Assembly: GCF_014651715.1 (NCBI RefSeq)
Contig: NZ_BMXK01000002.1
Coordinates: forward strand, 124,001-188,000
Reading direction: 5' to 3'
Length of the DNA stretch: 64,000 nt
From: Zhihengliuella salsuginis
Lineage (GTDB): Bacteria > Actinomycetota > Actinomycetes > Actinomycetales > Micrococcaceae
The position numbers and the translations under genes are program-made. Under the pieces are notes generated by a model. The model was not told the DNA's origin. It made no database searches and saw only the letters and a program-made list of their open reading frames with translations. Position 1 is the stretch's first letter, and each line of letters starts with the position of its first letter. Below are positions 49,606-58,661 of this stretch, one piece after another.

Positions 49606-50799
49606 CCCGGCGCGTTCGCGCCGCGAGACCGTGACGGTGAAACGGGGGTCGCGGTCGACCTGCCGGGTCGGACCGACGAGCCGCTCGAGCTGCCCGCGGT
49701 AGCGCAGGTGAGAATTCCAGACGCACCAGAGCTCGCCGCCGTCGGCAAGGACGCGCCCGGCGTCCGCGAAGAGCTTCAGCGCGATTCCGGCGTGGACGGT
49801 ACTGCCCATGTGGAACGGTGGGTTGAGCACGATCAACTCGGCGCTCGCGTCGGGCTGGGCGGCGAGCGCGTCGTCGCGGACGGCCCGCACGCGCTCGGCG
49901 ACGCCGTTGGCTTCCGCCGTGGCCCGGGTCGAGAGGACCGCGGCGGCCGACTGGTCGCAGGCCAGGACGCGGAGGTCCGGTTGGGAGACAGCCAGGAAGG
50001 CGGCGAGGGTCCCGTTGCCGCAGCCCAGATCGATGGCCCGGTCCGCGGGCCGCGCCTGGGCGAGGGCGGGCAGGAGGAGGCGCGACCCGGGATCGAGCTT
50101 GGCGCCGCCGAACGTCGCGCCCGTCGCGGTCAGCACCAGCCGGCGGTCCAGCCCGACGTCGTAGCCCGCCGTGCTCGGCCCGGGAGGACCGGGCGCGGGG
50201 CGCACCGGCGAGGATGCAGTCAGGACGCGCGCCTTGCGCCGTGCGAGCGACGCGCCGACGCTCGCGAACGACTCGCCCAGGACCTCGTTCATGCCCCGGC
50301 TCATGTGCTTGACGCGGCCGCCGGCCAGGACCCGGACCGCATCCTGGGCGCAGGTCGTGATCAGTCGGCTCCAGTCCCGCAGCTCGTCGAGCGAGCGCGG
50401 CAGCGCCAGCACCACGAGACGCGTTCCCGTCAGCAGCTCCCGGCCCAGCGACTCGAGGCTGCCCTCCGGAGCGGGCTGGACGTGCCGGTAGGCGCCCTCC
50501 AGCCCCAGGGTGCGGGCGTTGGCGTCGATGGCCAGCTGCGACGCGAGCGGATCGGTGTGCACGCGGAGCCCGGTGAGGCCGGCCGCTGCCAGGCCCAGGG
50601 TCAGGGCGCCGTAGCGGTCGCCGAGAACGGCGATCTCCTCGCCCGCGATCGGGGCCTCGGCGAGGAGGTCGGAGGCCGTGGCCAGCAGGAGCTCGTCAGC
50701 CGAGTCGTGCGCCTGGAGGTTCTCGGCCTCGACGTCGGGCCACCGGCGCAGCCGGGCGAAGATCTCCGCGTGGTTCGGGAAGGTCGGCGTGCCGCTCAC
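49600..50799 (-). CDS. RsmC/RlmG-like class I rRNA methyltransferase
   Basis: A 399-residue protein with a degenerate N-terminal and an active C-terminal SAM-binding half, the plan of RsmC and RlmG. Motif I is IDLGCGNGTLAAFLA and the catalytic motif is LNPPFHMG, typical of guanine-N2 methyltransferases. Whether it acts on 16S G1207 or 23S G1835 cannot be told. The GTG at 50799 overlaps the YigZ stop by GTGA. Confidence 0.88.
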   Translation of the reverse strand: MSGTPTFPNHAEIFARLRRWPDVEAENLQAHDSADELLLATASDLLAEAPIAGEEIAVLGDRYGALTLGLAAAGLTGLRVHTDPLASQLAIDANARTLGLEGAYRHVQPAPEGSLESLGRELLTGTRLVVLALPRSLDELRDWSRLITTCAQDAVRVLAGGRVKHMSRGMNEVLGESFASVGASLARRKARVLTASSPVRPAPGPPGPSTAGYDVGLDRRLVLTATGATFGGAKLDPGSRLLLPALAQARPADRAIDLGCGNGTLAAFLAVSQPDLRVLACDQSAAAVLSTRATAEANGVAERVRAVRDDALAAQPDASAELIVLNPPFHMGSTVHAGIALKLFADAGRVLADGGELWCVWNSHLRYRGQLERLVGPTRQVDRDPRFTVTVSRRERAGS

Positions 50800-51485
50800 A
50801 AGTCCACCCACTCGGTCTCGCCGCGCTGCCAGGAGGCGCCGCCGGCGGTGTGCGAGGCCAGGTAGGCGGAGAACGCCTCCTCGACGTCCGCAGCGTCGGC
50901 CAGTGCCACGCGGATTCCGGCCCGAACCTGCCCGTCGGGGCCGGGGGAGTAGTCCGTGCCGAGGACCTGGTATCCCGAGGTGCGCAGGTCGTTCTCCAGC
51001 CGCGGCGCGATCGTCATCTCCGCCACGACGTCGTAGCGGCGCATCCGCTGCCGGCGCACCAGGCGCGCCTCGTCCAGGGCGGCGGAGACGGACTCGGAGT
51101 ACGCGCGGACCAGGCCGCCGGCTCCCAGCAGGACGCCGCCGAAATACCGCACGACCACGGCGGCGACGTCGGAGAGGTCCGCGCCGCCGTCGTGCGTCTC
51201 GCGGCGCGTGAGCGCCTCCAGCATGGGGGCTCCGGCGGTGCCCGACGGCTCGCCGTCGTCGTTGCTGCGCTGGACGTCGCGGTCGGCGCCCAGGACGAAA
51301 GCGGTGCAGTGGTGGCGCGCGTCGAAGTGGGATCTGCGCAGCTCGGCGACGAGGTCGCGCGCTTCCTGCTCGGTCTCGACCCGGCGCAGATAGGTGATGA
51401 AGCGCGAGCGCTTGATCTCGAGCTCGTGGACCACCCCGGCCCCGATGGTGGTGTAGCTGGTGGCCCGCGTCTCGCTCTGATTCAC
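50796..51485 (-). CDS. YigZ/IMPACT family protein
   Basis: A 229-residue protein with an N-terminal IMPACT domain (KRSRFITYLRRV, NDDGEPSGTAGAPML, VVRYFGGVLLGAGGLVRAY) and a C-terminal DUF1949-like domain. Homologues bind or regulate translation-related targets in yeast; bacterial roles are unclear. The GTG at 51485 follows TAGGCT with 6 bases. It is divergent from coaE and coupled to the downstream methyltransferase. Confidence 0.9.
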   Translation of the reverse strand: MNQSETRATSYTTIGAGVVHELEIKRSRFITYLRRVETEQEARDLVAELRRSHFDARHHCTAFVLGADRDVQRSNDDGEPSGTAGAPMLEALTRRETHDGGADLSDVAAVVVRYFGGVLLGAGGLVRAYSESVSAALDEARLVRRQRMRRYDVVAEMTIAPRLENDLRTSGYQVLGTDYSPGPDGQVRAGIRVALADAADVEEAFSAYLASHTAGGASWQRGETEWVDL

Positions 51486-51491
51486 CCGTCC

Positions 51492-51497
51492 AGCCTA
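51492..51497 (-). promoter_or_regulatory. -10 hexamer TAGGCT of the YigZ gene
   Basis: On the minus strand TAGGCT lies 6 bases before the GTG at 51485. It is paired divergently with the coaE hexamer 28 bases away. Confidence 0.5.
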
Positions 51498-51525
51498 CCG
51501 GGCGCGGGCTGCGCGCCACGCTCGG

Positions 51526-51531
51526 TAGGCT
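51526..51531 (+). promoter_or_regulatory. -10 hexamer TAGGCT of coaE
   Basis: TAGGCT lies 7 bases before the coaE ATG. The intervening GGAGGG could also act as a Shine-Dalgarno sequence if transcription starts further upstream. Confidence 0.45.
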
Positions 51532-51538
51532 GGAGGGC

Positions 51539-52171
51539 ATGACTGAGCAGCGCGAGCACGTGATCGACGTCGGCCTCACCGGCGGCATCGCCTCCGGCAA
51601 GTCGACGGTCGCGGCCGAGCTGGCGGCGCTGGGCGCGACGGTCGTCGACGCCGATGCCCTGGCCCGGCAGGTCGTCGCCCCCGGTACCGCGGGGCTCGCC
51701 GAGGTGGTCGCCGCCTTCGGCGAGCGGGTGCTCACCGCGGCGGGCGAGATGGACCGCCCAGCGGTCGGCGCCCTCGTCTTCGGCGACGACGGCGCCCGCG
51801 AGAGGCTCAACGGCATCATCCATCCGCGCGTGCGGGCGGAGGCGTCCCGGCTGCGGCGGGAGGCGATCGACGCGGCGGGCGGGGGGCGGGCCGTCGTCGT
51901 GCAGGACATCCCGCTGCTCGTCGAGACGGGGCAGGCGGACCGGTTCGACTACGTGGTCGTGGTGCAGGCGCCGCTCGAGGAGCGGGTGCGCCGGATGGTG
52001 GCCGACCGCGGCATGACCGAGGCGGACGCCCGCGCCAGAATCGCCGCGCAGGCCACGGACGAGGAGCGGGCCGCCGTCGCCGACGCCCTGCTGCGCAACG
52101 ACGCCACCCGCGACGACCTCAGGCGCGCGGTCCGCCGCGTGTGGACCGAGCTGACGGGGGAGCGGGCGTGA
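51539..52171 (+). CDS. coaE: Dephospho-CoA kinase
   Basis: A 210-residue P-loop kinase making coenzyme A from dephospho-CoA. Walker A is LTGGIASGKST (about 13-23); DADALARQVV and QDIPLLVETG form the CoA-binding region, and LLRNDAT closes the fold. It lacks the extra UPF0157 C-terminal domain found in mycobacterial CoaE. It overlaps the next gene by GTGA. Confidence 0.95.
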   Translation: MTEQREHVIDVGLTGGIASGKSTVAAELAALGATVVDADALARQVVAPGTAGLAEVVAAFGERVLTAAGEMDRPAVGALVFGDDGARERLNGIIHPRVRAEASRLRREAIDAAGGGRAVVVQDIPLLVETGQADRFDYVVVVQAPLEERVRRMVADRGMTEADARARIAAQATDEERAAVADALLRNDATRDDLRRAVRRVWTELTGERA

Positions 52172-52563
52172 GCGCGGCGCCGGAGCAGGTCCCCTTCCAG
52201 TTCGGTCCGGGCATGAGGTGGGTGCGCCGGCTCTTCGCCGTTGCCGGCCTGCTCCTGGCGGGCTGGCTCGTCGTCTGGCTCGGGTTCGGCGGCCGCGCCG
52301 GGTTCGTCGCCGGCGAGCCGTACGGGGCACCGGTCGTGGCGGGGGCCTGGCTCGGCCTGTCGTCGGTGGCGGTGGCCGCCGTCGCGGGACTGCTCTTCGT
52401 CCAGCAGATCGCGATCGCCATCCTGACGAGGGTCGACGCAGGCCCGGTGTTCACCGGATTCCTGGGCGGCCGCGCGCACCGCGGCGGACGTCGCCACGGC
52501 CCGATTCCGCCTTCGAAGAAAAGTTCGAATCAGCGGGTGCCGGGGCCGCCCCCGCAGGGGTAG
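52168..52563 (+). CDS. Small two-helix membrane protein
   Basis: A 131-residue protein with two predicted membrane helices (about 23-45 and 65-90) and a basic, proline-rich C-terminal tail. No family recognised. GTG start within the coaE stop, so translation is coupled to coaE. Its TAG stop is the first half of the uvrB -10 hexamer. Confidence 0.75.
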   Translation: MSAAPEQVPFQFGPGMRWVRRLFAVAGLLLAGWLVVWLGFGGRAGFVAGEPYGAPVVAGAWLGLSSVAVAAVAGLLFVQQIAIAILTRVDAGPVFTGFLGGRAHRGGRRHGPIPPSKKSSNQRVPGPPPQG

Positions 52564-52566
52564 CCT
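52561..52566 (+). promoter_or_regulatory. -10 hexamer TAGCCT of uvrB
   Basis: TAGCCT begins with the stop codon of the upstream gene and lies 6 bases before the uvrB ATG. Confidence 0.45.
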
Positions 52567-52572
52567 AGGGGC

Positions 52573-54681
52573 ATGAGTCTTGCCCAGGACATCCAGCGCG
52601 TCGTCGCCCCGTTCGAGGTCATCAGCGAGTTCGACCCCGCCGGCGACCAGCCGGCGGCCATCGAGGAGCTGACCGAGCGCATCAATGCCGGCGAGAAGGA
52701 CGTCGTCCTCCTCGGCGCGACCGGCACCGGCAAATCCGCGACGACCGCCTGGCTCGTGGAGAAGCTGCAGCGTCCCACCCTCGTCATGGTGCAGAACAAG
52801 ACGCTCGCCGCCCAGCTGGCGAACGAGTTCCGCGAACTGCTGCCGAACAACGCCGTCGAGTACTTCGTCTCCTACTACGACTACTACCAGCCGGAGGCGT
52901 ACGTCCCGCAGACGGACACCTTCATCGAGAAGGACTCCTCGGTCAACGAGGAGGTCGAGCGCCTGCGGCACTCGGCGACGAACGCGCTGCTGACCCGGCG
53001 GGACGTCATCGTCGTGGCGACCGTCTCCTGCATCTACGGCCTCGGGACGCCGGAGGAGTACGTCTCCGGCATGGTGACGCTCAAGAAGGGCATGGAGCTC
53101 AACCGGGACGACCTGCTGCGGCACTTCGTGAACATGCAGTACTCGCGCAACGACATGGACTTCCAGCGCGGCACCTTCCGCGTGCGCGGCGACACGGTGG
53201 AGATCATCCCGGTCTACGAGGAGCTGGCGATCCGCATCGAGTTCTTCGGCGACGAGATCGAGAACGTCTACACCCTCCATCCGCTGACCGGCGAGATCGT
53301 CCGCGAGGAGGAGGAGATGTACGTCTTCCCGGCCAGCCACTACGTGGCCGGACCCGAGCGGATGAACCGGGCGATCACCAAGATCGAGGACGAGTTGCGC
53401 GTCCGGCTCGAGGCGCTGGAGGGCCAGAACAAGCTCGTCGAGGCCCAGCGGCTGCGCATGCGCACCACCTACGACCTCGAGATGATGCAGCAGATGGGCT
53501 TCTGCAACGGCATCGAGAACTATTCGCGGCACATCGACGGCCGCGGCACCGGTTCGGCACCGCACTGCCTCATCGACTACTTCCCCGACGACTTCCTCCT
53601 CGTCGTCGACGAGTCGCACGTGACCATCCCGCAGATCGGCGCCATGTACGAGGGCGACATGTCGCGCAAGCGCACCCTCGTCGATCACGGGTTCCGTCTC
53701 CCTTCCGCCATGGACAACCGCCCGCTGAAGTGGGACGAGTTCCTCGAGCGCATCGGCCAGACCGTCTACCTGTCGGCGACGCCGGGAAAGTACGAGCTCA
53801 GCCAGTCCTCGGGCGTCGTCCAGCAGATCATCCGCCCGACCGGCCTGGTCGATCCGGAGATCAAGGTCAAGCCGACCAAGGGCCAGATCGACGATCTGCT
53901 GGGGGAGATCCGCGAGCGCACCGAGCGCAACGAGCGCATCCTGGTCACGACGCTGACCAAGCGGATGGCCGAGGATCTGACCGGCTACCTCACCGAGCAC
54001 GGCGTCAAGGTCGAGTACCTGCACTCCGACGTCGACACGCTCCGCCGCGTCGAGCTGCTGCGCGAGCTGCGCATGGGCACCTTCGACGTCCTGGTCGGCA
54101 TCAACCTGCTGCGCGAGGGCCTGGACCTGCCCGAGGTCTCGCTGGTCGCGATCCTCGACGCGGACAAGGAGGGCTTCCTGCGCTCCAGCACGTCGCTCAT
54201 CCAGACCATCGGCCGCGCGGCCCGCAACGTGGACGGCCAGGTGCACATGTACGCCGACCGGATCACGGATTCGATGCGCAACGCGATGGAGGAGACCGAG
54301 CGCCGCCGCGAGATCCAGATCGCGTACAACAAGGAGCGCGGCGTCGATCCGCAACCGCTGCGCAAGAAGATCGCCGATATCACCGACCAGCTGGCGCGAG
54401 AGGACGCGGACACGCAGGCGCTCCTCGAGGAGTTCGACTACGGCAAGGGCAAGCGCGGCATCAACTCGACCAAGACCGAGGCGCAGCGCAAGGTCGAACC
54501 GGGCAAGCGCAAGCTGGCCGCGGCCCCCGCGGAGGACCTCGGGGAGCTGATCGCCCAGATGACGGAGCAGATGCACGCTGCCGCTGCCGACCTCCAGTTC
54601 GAGCTGGCGGCGCGCCTGCGCGACGAGCTGGGAGACCTCAAGCGGGAGCTGCGGCAGATGAAGGACGCGGGGCACGCGTGA
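52573..54681 (+). CDS. uvrB: Excinuclease ABC subunit B
   Basis: A 702-residue helicase-like damage-verification subunit of nucleotide excision repair. Walker A is [15 protein letters not shown]; the beta-hairpin [21 protein letters not shown] is intact. Helicase motifs include [46 protein letters not shown] and QTIGRAARN. The UVR motif for UvrA/UvrC contact is at the C-terminus ([20 protein letters not shown]). A start with no Shine-Dalgarno sequence fits a leaderless mRNA. uvrA is not in the window. Confidence 0.97.
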   Translation: MSLAQDIQRVVAPFEVISEFDPAGDQPAAIEELTERINAGEKDVVLLGATGTGKSATTAWLVEKLQRPTLVMVQNKTLAAQLANEFRELLPNNAVEYFVSYYDYYQPEAYVPQTDTFIEKDSSVNEEVERLRHSATNALLTRRDVIVVATVSCIYGLGTPEEYVSGMVTLKKGMELNRDDLLRHFVNMQYSRNDMDFQRGTFRVRGDTVEIIPVYEELAIRIEFFGDEIENVYTLHPLTGEIVREEEEMYVFPASHYVAGPERMNRAITKIEDELRVRLEALEGQNKLVEAQRLRMRTTYDLEMMQQMGFCNGIENYSRHIDGRGTGSAPHCLIDYFPDDFLLVVDESHVTIPQIGAMYEGDMSRKRTLVDHGFRLPSAMDNRPLKWDEFLERIGQTVYLSATPGKYELSQSSGVVQQIIRPTGLVDPEIKVKPTKGQIDDLLGEIRERTERNERILVTTLTKRMAEDLTGYLTEHGVKVEYLHSDVDTLRRVELLRELRMGTFDVLVGINLLREGLDLPEVSLVAILDADKEGFLRSSTSLIQTIGRAARNVDGQVHMYADRITDSMRNAMEETERRREIQIAYNKERGVDPQPLRKKIADITDQLAREDADTQALLEEFDYGKGKRGINSTKTEAQRKVEPGKRKLAAAPAEDLGELIAQMTEQMHAAAADLQFELAARLRDELGDLKRELRQMKDAGHA

Positions 54682-54713
54682 CACGGACGACGTGGCCACG
54701 GCTGCATGTGCGG

Positions 54714-54900
54714 TAGAATCGATGGCACGTAGGGGAGTATCCCGAACACTGCGGACGTCAACACGCTGACACACCAACGACGGTCAGCGGCCCAGACACG
54801 GGCCGCGATCAGCCGGGCGCAGTGGCCGAACCCGACGATCTGACCGCTCAGGCGGCAGCAGATCACGGGCGGCGGAGAGACTTGCGGCAACAAGTTGTAC
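54714..54900 (+). promoter_or_regulatory. yybP-ykoY-type (Mn2+) riboswitch with its promoter
   Basis: A TAGAAT -10 (54714-54719) opens a leader of about 215 bases before the TerC gene. It begins with the yybP-ykoY signature GCACGTAGGGGAGTATCCC, followed by GTCAACACGCTGAC, a stem GCTGAC/GTCAGC, a GGCCCAGACACGGGCC hairpin and near its 3' end GGCGGAGAGAC, which resembles the second conserved loop. The class binds Mn2+ and controls exporters of this kind. No U-tailed terminator is seen; AAAGG lies 6 bases before the GTG. Confidence 0.75.
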
Positions 54901-54942
54901 CCGCAGCGGCCGCGATTCCGGCCGCCCTATGAAAGGTAGTCC

Positions 54943-55995
54943 GTGTCAGATCAGCTGACCTTCGGGTTCGAAGCCGTTTCGCTTACGGTGCTCGGCCTCA
55001 TCCTGCTCTTCGACCTCCTCTATGTGGTCAAGCGCCCCCACGAACCGTCCATGAAGGAAGCCGGCCTGTGGGTCGGCTTCTACGTGACCCTGGCCCTCGT
55101 CTTCGCCGGTCTCATGTACTGGCAGGCCGGCCCGAAGTATGGTCAGGAGTTCGTCGCCGGCTGGATCACCGAGTACAGCCTGAGTGTCGACAACCTCTTC
55201 GTCTTCATCATCATCATGGCCCGCTTCTCGGTACCGCGTAAGTACCAGCAGGAAGTGCTGATGTTCGGCATCATCATCGCCCTGATCCTGCGCGGCATCT
55301 TCATCCTGGTCGGCGCCACCCTGATCGAGCACTTCACCTGGGTGTTCTACATCTTCGGCGCGTTCCTGCTGTGGACCGCCTGGCACCAGCTCAAGGACGA
55401 GGGCGAGGACGAGGAAGCCGGGGCCAACAACGGCCTGGTCGCCCGCCTGACCCGCAAGCTTCCGATCAGCGACAGCTACGACGGCAACAAGCTGCGCACC
55501 ACCGTCGACGGCCGCAAGATGTTCACGCCCATGGTCATGGTCTTCATCACCATCGGCATGACCGACCTGATGTTCGCCATCGACTCGATCCCGGCGATCT
55601 TCGGCCTGACGCAGAGCGCGTTCATCGTCTTCACCGCCAACATCTTCGCCCTGATGGGCCTGCGCCAGCTGTACTTCCTGCTGGGCGGCCTGATGGACCG
55701 GCTGATCTACCTCAAGCACGGCCTGTCCTTCATCCTGGCGTTCATCGGCGTGAAGCTCATCTTCCACGCGCTGAACCACAACGAACTGCCGTTCGTCAAC
55801 GGCGGCGAGCACATCGAGTGGGTCCCGGATATCTCCACGAACCTGTCGCTGATCGTGATCCTCTCCACGATCATCATCGCCACCGCGGCCTCCCTGCTGT
55901 CCAAGAAGGGCCGCGAGGCGGCCGCCCTCGCGCAGCGTGCCAAGCAGGCCGAGCACACCGAACAGGTCAGCGAGGCCGGCTCGGAAGAGAAGTAG
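54943..55995 (+). CDS. TerC family integral membrane protein, probable Mn2+ exporter
   Basis: A 350-residue protein with about nine membrane helices. The family's acidic motifs are present: EYSLSVDNLFVF and MFAIDSIPAIFG. The hydrophilic loop DEGEDEEAGANNG lies in the middle, and the tail is charged. Members with a yybP-ykoY element export manganese and may load it onto exoenzymes; others were first named for tellurite resistance. The GTG start follows AAAGG. Confidence 0.9.
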   Translation: MSDQLTFGFEAVSLTVLGLILLFDLLYVVKRPHEPSMKEAGLWVGFYVTLALVFAGLMYWQAGPKYGQEFVAGWITEYSLSVDNLFVFIIIMARFSVPRKYQQEVLMFGIIIALILRGIFILVGATLIEHFTWVFYIFGAFLLWTAWHQLKDEGEDEEAGANNGLVARLTRKLPISDSYDGNKLRTTVDGRKMFTPMVMVFITIGMTDLMFAIDSIPAIFGLTQSAFIVFTANIFALMGLRQLYFLLGGLMDRLIYLKHGLSFILAFIGVKLIFHALNHNELPFVNGGEHIEWVPDISTNLSLIVILSTIIIATAASLLSKKGREAAALAQRAKQAEHTEQVSEAGSEEK

Positions 55996-56028
55996 CGCAC
56001 CGGTCGCCGACCGCGCGCAGAACGACGA

Positions 56029-56069
56029 AGCCGGGTGGCCACCCCGTCAGGGGCGGCCACCCGGCTTTC
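56029..56069 (+). terminator. Terminator after the TerC gene
   Basis: AGCCGGGTGGCC (56029-56040) pairs with GGCCACCCGGCT (56055-56066), followed by TTTCTCGTT. It lies between convergent genes. Confidence 0.75.
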
Positions 56070-56082
56070 TCGTTGCCGGTGG

Positions 56083-56661
56083 CTACTTCTGCTTGGCCGC
56101 CTTGGCCGCGGCCTTCATCGCCTTCTTGTTCTGGCGCACCCGCTGCAGCGACGGCTCGTCGACGATGTCGGCCACCGACATGTCGGCGCCGTCCTCGCCG
56201 TAGGCGCCCGCGGCCTCGCGCCAGCCGGCCGCCTCCAGACCCCGCTGTTTGCCGAGCAGTGCCAGGAAGATCCGCGCCTTCTGCTCGCCGAAGCCGGGCA
56301 GCGCCTTCAGCCGCTTCAGGATCTCCCTCCCGTCCGGATCCCCGGCGGTCCAGATGTTCTCCGCTCGGGAATCCCACTCGTCGCGGATCGCGGCGCACAC
56401 GGCCTGGACCCGCCCGGCCATGGACCCGGGGAAGCGGTGGACGGCCGGTGTGATGCGGAAGAGCTCCACGAACTCGTCGCTCTTCATGTCCGCGAGCACC
56501 CCGGGATCGAGGGTTCCCGCGCGCTCGGCGATCTTGGCCGGCCCGGCGAACGCCGACTCCATCGTCACCTGCTGGTCGAGCAGCATCCCGATCAGCAGCG
56601 CCAGGGGATCGCGGTCCAGCAGGCCGTCGGCCTCCGGGTCACCGGTGATGTGCAGGCTCAT
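56083..56661 (-). CDS. HhH-GPD-type DNA repair protein
   Basis: A 192-residue protein of the helix-hairpin-helix-GPD superfamily, of the TIGR03252-like type. LIGMLLDQQVTMESAFAGP matches the N-terminal helices and LKALPGFGEQKARIFLAL is the hairpin that grips DNA. The catalytic Lys/Asp of glycosylases is not clear. C-terminal basic tail KKAMKAAAKAAKQK. GAAGGAG precedes the ATG, which overlaps the stop of the peptidase gene. Confidence 0.85.
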   Translation of the reverse strand: MSLHITGDPEADGLLDRDPLALLIGMLLDQQVTMESAFAGPAKIAERAGTLDPGVLADMKSDEFVELFRITPAVHRFPGSMAGRVQAVCAAIRDEWDSRAENIWTAGDPDGREILKRLKALPGFGEQKARIFLALLGKQRGLEAAGWREAAGAYGEDGADMSVADIVDEPSLQRVRQNKKAMKAAAKAAKQK

Positions 56662-58013
56662 CGGGCAGCTCCTTCTTTCGATTCCGGCATGGTCATCGAC
56701 AGCAGCCGGGCGAAGATCCCGGCACCGTCGTCGGCGATGCCGTCGTGGTGGAAATCGGCGGTCTCCCACACGCGCAGCCCCCGCACCCGGGAGGCGGTCT
56801 CCAGGCTGAGCTCCCGGTCCACGTACACGTCTTCCGAGTAGACGGCGGCGGCGACGGGCACCGTGTTGGTGGCCAGCACGTCGAGGTCGTAGAGGTCCGG
56901 CCAGTCGCCGACGCCCGCCAGAGCCTCCGCCGCCTCCCGCAGGGGGACGAGCGCCGGGTCCGCGGAGAAGAACCACGGGTACACCATCTCTCCCGTCAGG
57001 AGCGGGCGCTCGGCGGCGGGCAGGAAGTCCGCGAACTCCTCCGCCACCCGCTCGGCGGCCCACGCCGTGGCGACCGAGCCGTCGTCGTTCCGTCCGAGCG
57101 TTCCCTGCCCATAGATCGACTCGTGCATCAGCGCGTAGAGCGGGTTCGCCAGGCGGGACGCCTGGGCGTACAGGGTGCCCAGGAACGCATCGGAGAGCCG
57201 CGGCCCGTCCGCCGTCTCGACGAACGCCTGTTCGAGGGCGAAGTGCAGCTGGTGCACGCGCGAGTTCCCGCCGAAGTACTGGCCGAGCATCTGGACGACG
57301 CCACGGGTGACGGGCCGGCCGTCGGGCAGGACCTCCGCGACCTCGTCGACGTGCGCGAAGACGCGGTCGAGCGTGTCCCGGTCCTCCGGGTACCAGCCGA
57401 AGTACTCGGCGTTCCGCGCCGCCATGCGGGCGTACGTGTGGCGGTAGACGCGGTCCGCGTGACCCGTCACCGCGGCGAGGCCACCGGTGACGAGGCAGCG
57501 CTCGAGCCCTTCGGGCGCCAGGGACAGGTAGGAGAGTGTGATGAAGCCGCCGTAGCTCTGCCCCAGGGTGGTCCACCGGTCGACGCCGAGGGCGCGGCGC
57601 AGGGCCTCGGCGTCGCGGACGATCGAGTCGGCGCGGAAGTGCCGCAGGTAGGCGACCTGCGCGTCGACGCCGCCGCGCACCGGGAGGCTCTGCCGGTTCA
57701 CCGGCGCGCTCAGCCCCGTGCCCCGCTGGTCCAGCAGCAGGACGCGGAAGGACTTCGCCGCCTCGCCGATCCAGCCCGACAGGGAGCTGATGCGGGGGCC
57801 GGCGCCACCCGGCCCGCCCTGCAGGAAGAGCAGCCAGGGCAGCGCCGCCGGGTCGTCGACGTCGGTGGAGACGATCTCGCGGGCGAACACGGTGATCTGC
57901 TCGCCGGACGGATCGCCGTGGTCGAGCGGGACGTCGAGGTAGTGCTCGGTCGCCTTCAGCCCCCGGTGCGCGTGGGTCGCGGCGGTGCGGTGCGCGGTCG
58001 CCTGGGCGCTCAT
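56658..58013 (-). CDS. Alpha/beta hydrolase, proline iminopeptidase (S33) family
   Basis: A 451-residue peptidase-like hydrolase. FLQGGPGGAG is the oxyanion loop, LGQSYGGF the nucleophile elbow with the catalytic Ser (near 152), DQRGTG the typical block, and the C-terminal TADFHHDGI the histidine region. It probably removes N-terminal proline from small peptides. It sits between two genes it overlaps by ATGA on both sides, in a GNAT-peptidase-HhH run. Confidence 0.9.
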   Translation of the reverse strand: MSAQATAHRTAATHAHRGLKATEHYLDVPLDHGDPSGEQITVFAREIVSTDVDDPAALPWLLFLQGGPGGAGPRISSLSGWIGEAAKSFRVLLLDQRGTGLSAPVNRQSLPVRGGVDAQVAYLRHFRADSIVRDAEALRRALGVDRWTTLGQSYGGFITLSYLSLAPEGLERCLVTGGLAAVTGHADRVYRHTYARMAARNAEYFGWYPEDRDTLDRVFAHVDEVAEVLPDGRPVTRGVVQMLGQYFGGNSRVHQLHFALEQAFVETADGPRLSDAFLGTLYAQASRLANPLYALMHESIYGQGTLGRNDDGSVATAWAAERVAEEFADFLPAAERPLLTGEMVYPWFFSADPALVPLREAAEALAGVGDWPDLYDLDVLATNTVPVAAAVYSEDVYVDRELSLETASRVRGLRVWETADFHHDGIADDGAGIFARLLSMTMPESKEGAAR

Positions 58014-58564
58014 CCGGCGGGGTCCTCCGCGGGCGCCTTCGGCGCCTGATCCGCCAGCCGGGTCAGCCCCTCGCCGTCGAGCCGGCGGGTGGTCCAGCCG
58101 GACATGGCCTCGGCGCCGAGCGAGTCGTAGAAGCCGATCGCCAGCTCGTTCCAGTTGAGCACCTGCCACTCCAGGCGGGCGCAGTCGCGCTCGACGGCCA
58201 GGCGGGCCAGGGTGGCGAGCAGCGCCCGGCCGTGCCCGTTCTTCCGCGCGTCGGGCCGCACGTACAGGTCCTCGAGGTGGATTCCGTGCACGCCCTCCCA
58301 GGTGGAGTAGTTCAGGAACCAGATCGCCATGCCGACGACGGCCGGGTCGCCGACCGTGGCGCCGTCGTCGTCGGTGGTGGTCTCCTCGGCGACGTGGGCG
58401 AACACCTTCGGGTCCGGGCCGAACAGGTGCTCGTGCAGCAGGGCGCCCGTGTTGCGCACGGCGTCGGGTTCGCGCTCGTATTCGGCGAGTTCGGTGATCA
58501 GGGCCAGCAGGACCGGGACGTCGCGCGGCTCGGCCGGGCGGATTCGACACGTGGTTTGAGTCAT
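58010..58564 (-). CDS. GNAT acetyltransferase, diamine/SSAT-like
   Basis: A 184-residue acetyltransferase. The plan ELAEYEREPDAV, YSTWEGVHGIHLEDLYVRPDARKNGHGRALL and WQVLNWNELAIGFYDSLGAE matches spermidine/diamine acetyltransferases. A substrate cannot be assigned. The leader GAGGAAGTAAGG gives a good Shine-Dalgarno sequence. It is first in an operon with the peptidase and the HhH-GPD gene. Confidence 0.9.
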   Translation of the reverse strand: MTQTTCRIRPAEPRDVPVLLALITELAEYEREPDAVRNTGALLHEHLFGPDPKVFAHVAEETTTDDDGATVGDPAVVGMAIWFLNYSTWEGVHGIHLEDLYVRPDARKNGHGRALLATLARLAVERDCARLEWQVLNWNELAIGFYDSLGAEAMSGWTTRRLDGEGLTRLADQAPKAPAEDPAG

Positions 58565-58661
58565 GCCTTACTTCCTCGTTGCGGGTCGGGACGCATGGCA
58601 GCAGGGAGCCGCTGCGCCGCAAGGTCTCGGCCCGATCCTAGCGCGGTCGGGCCGCGCATGG

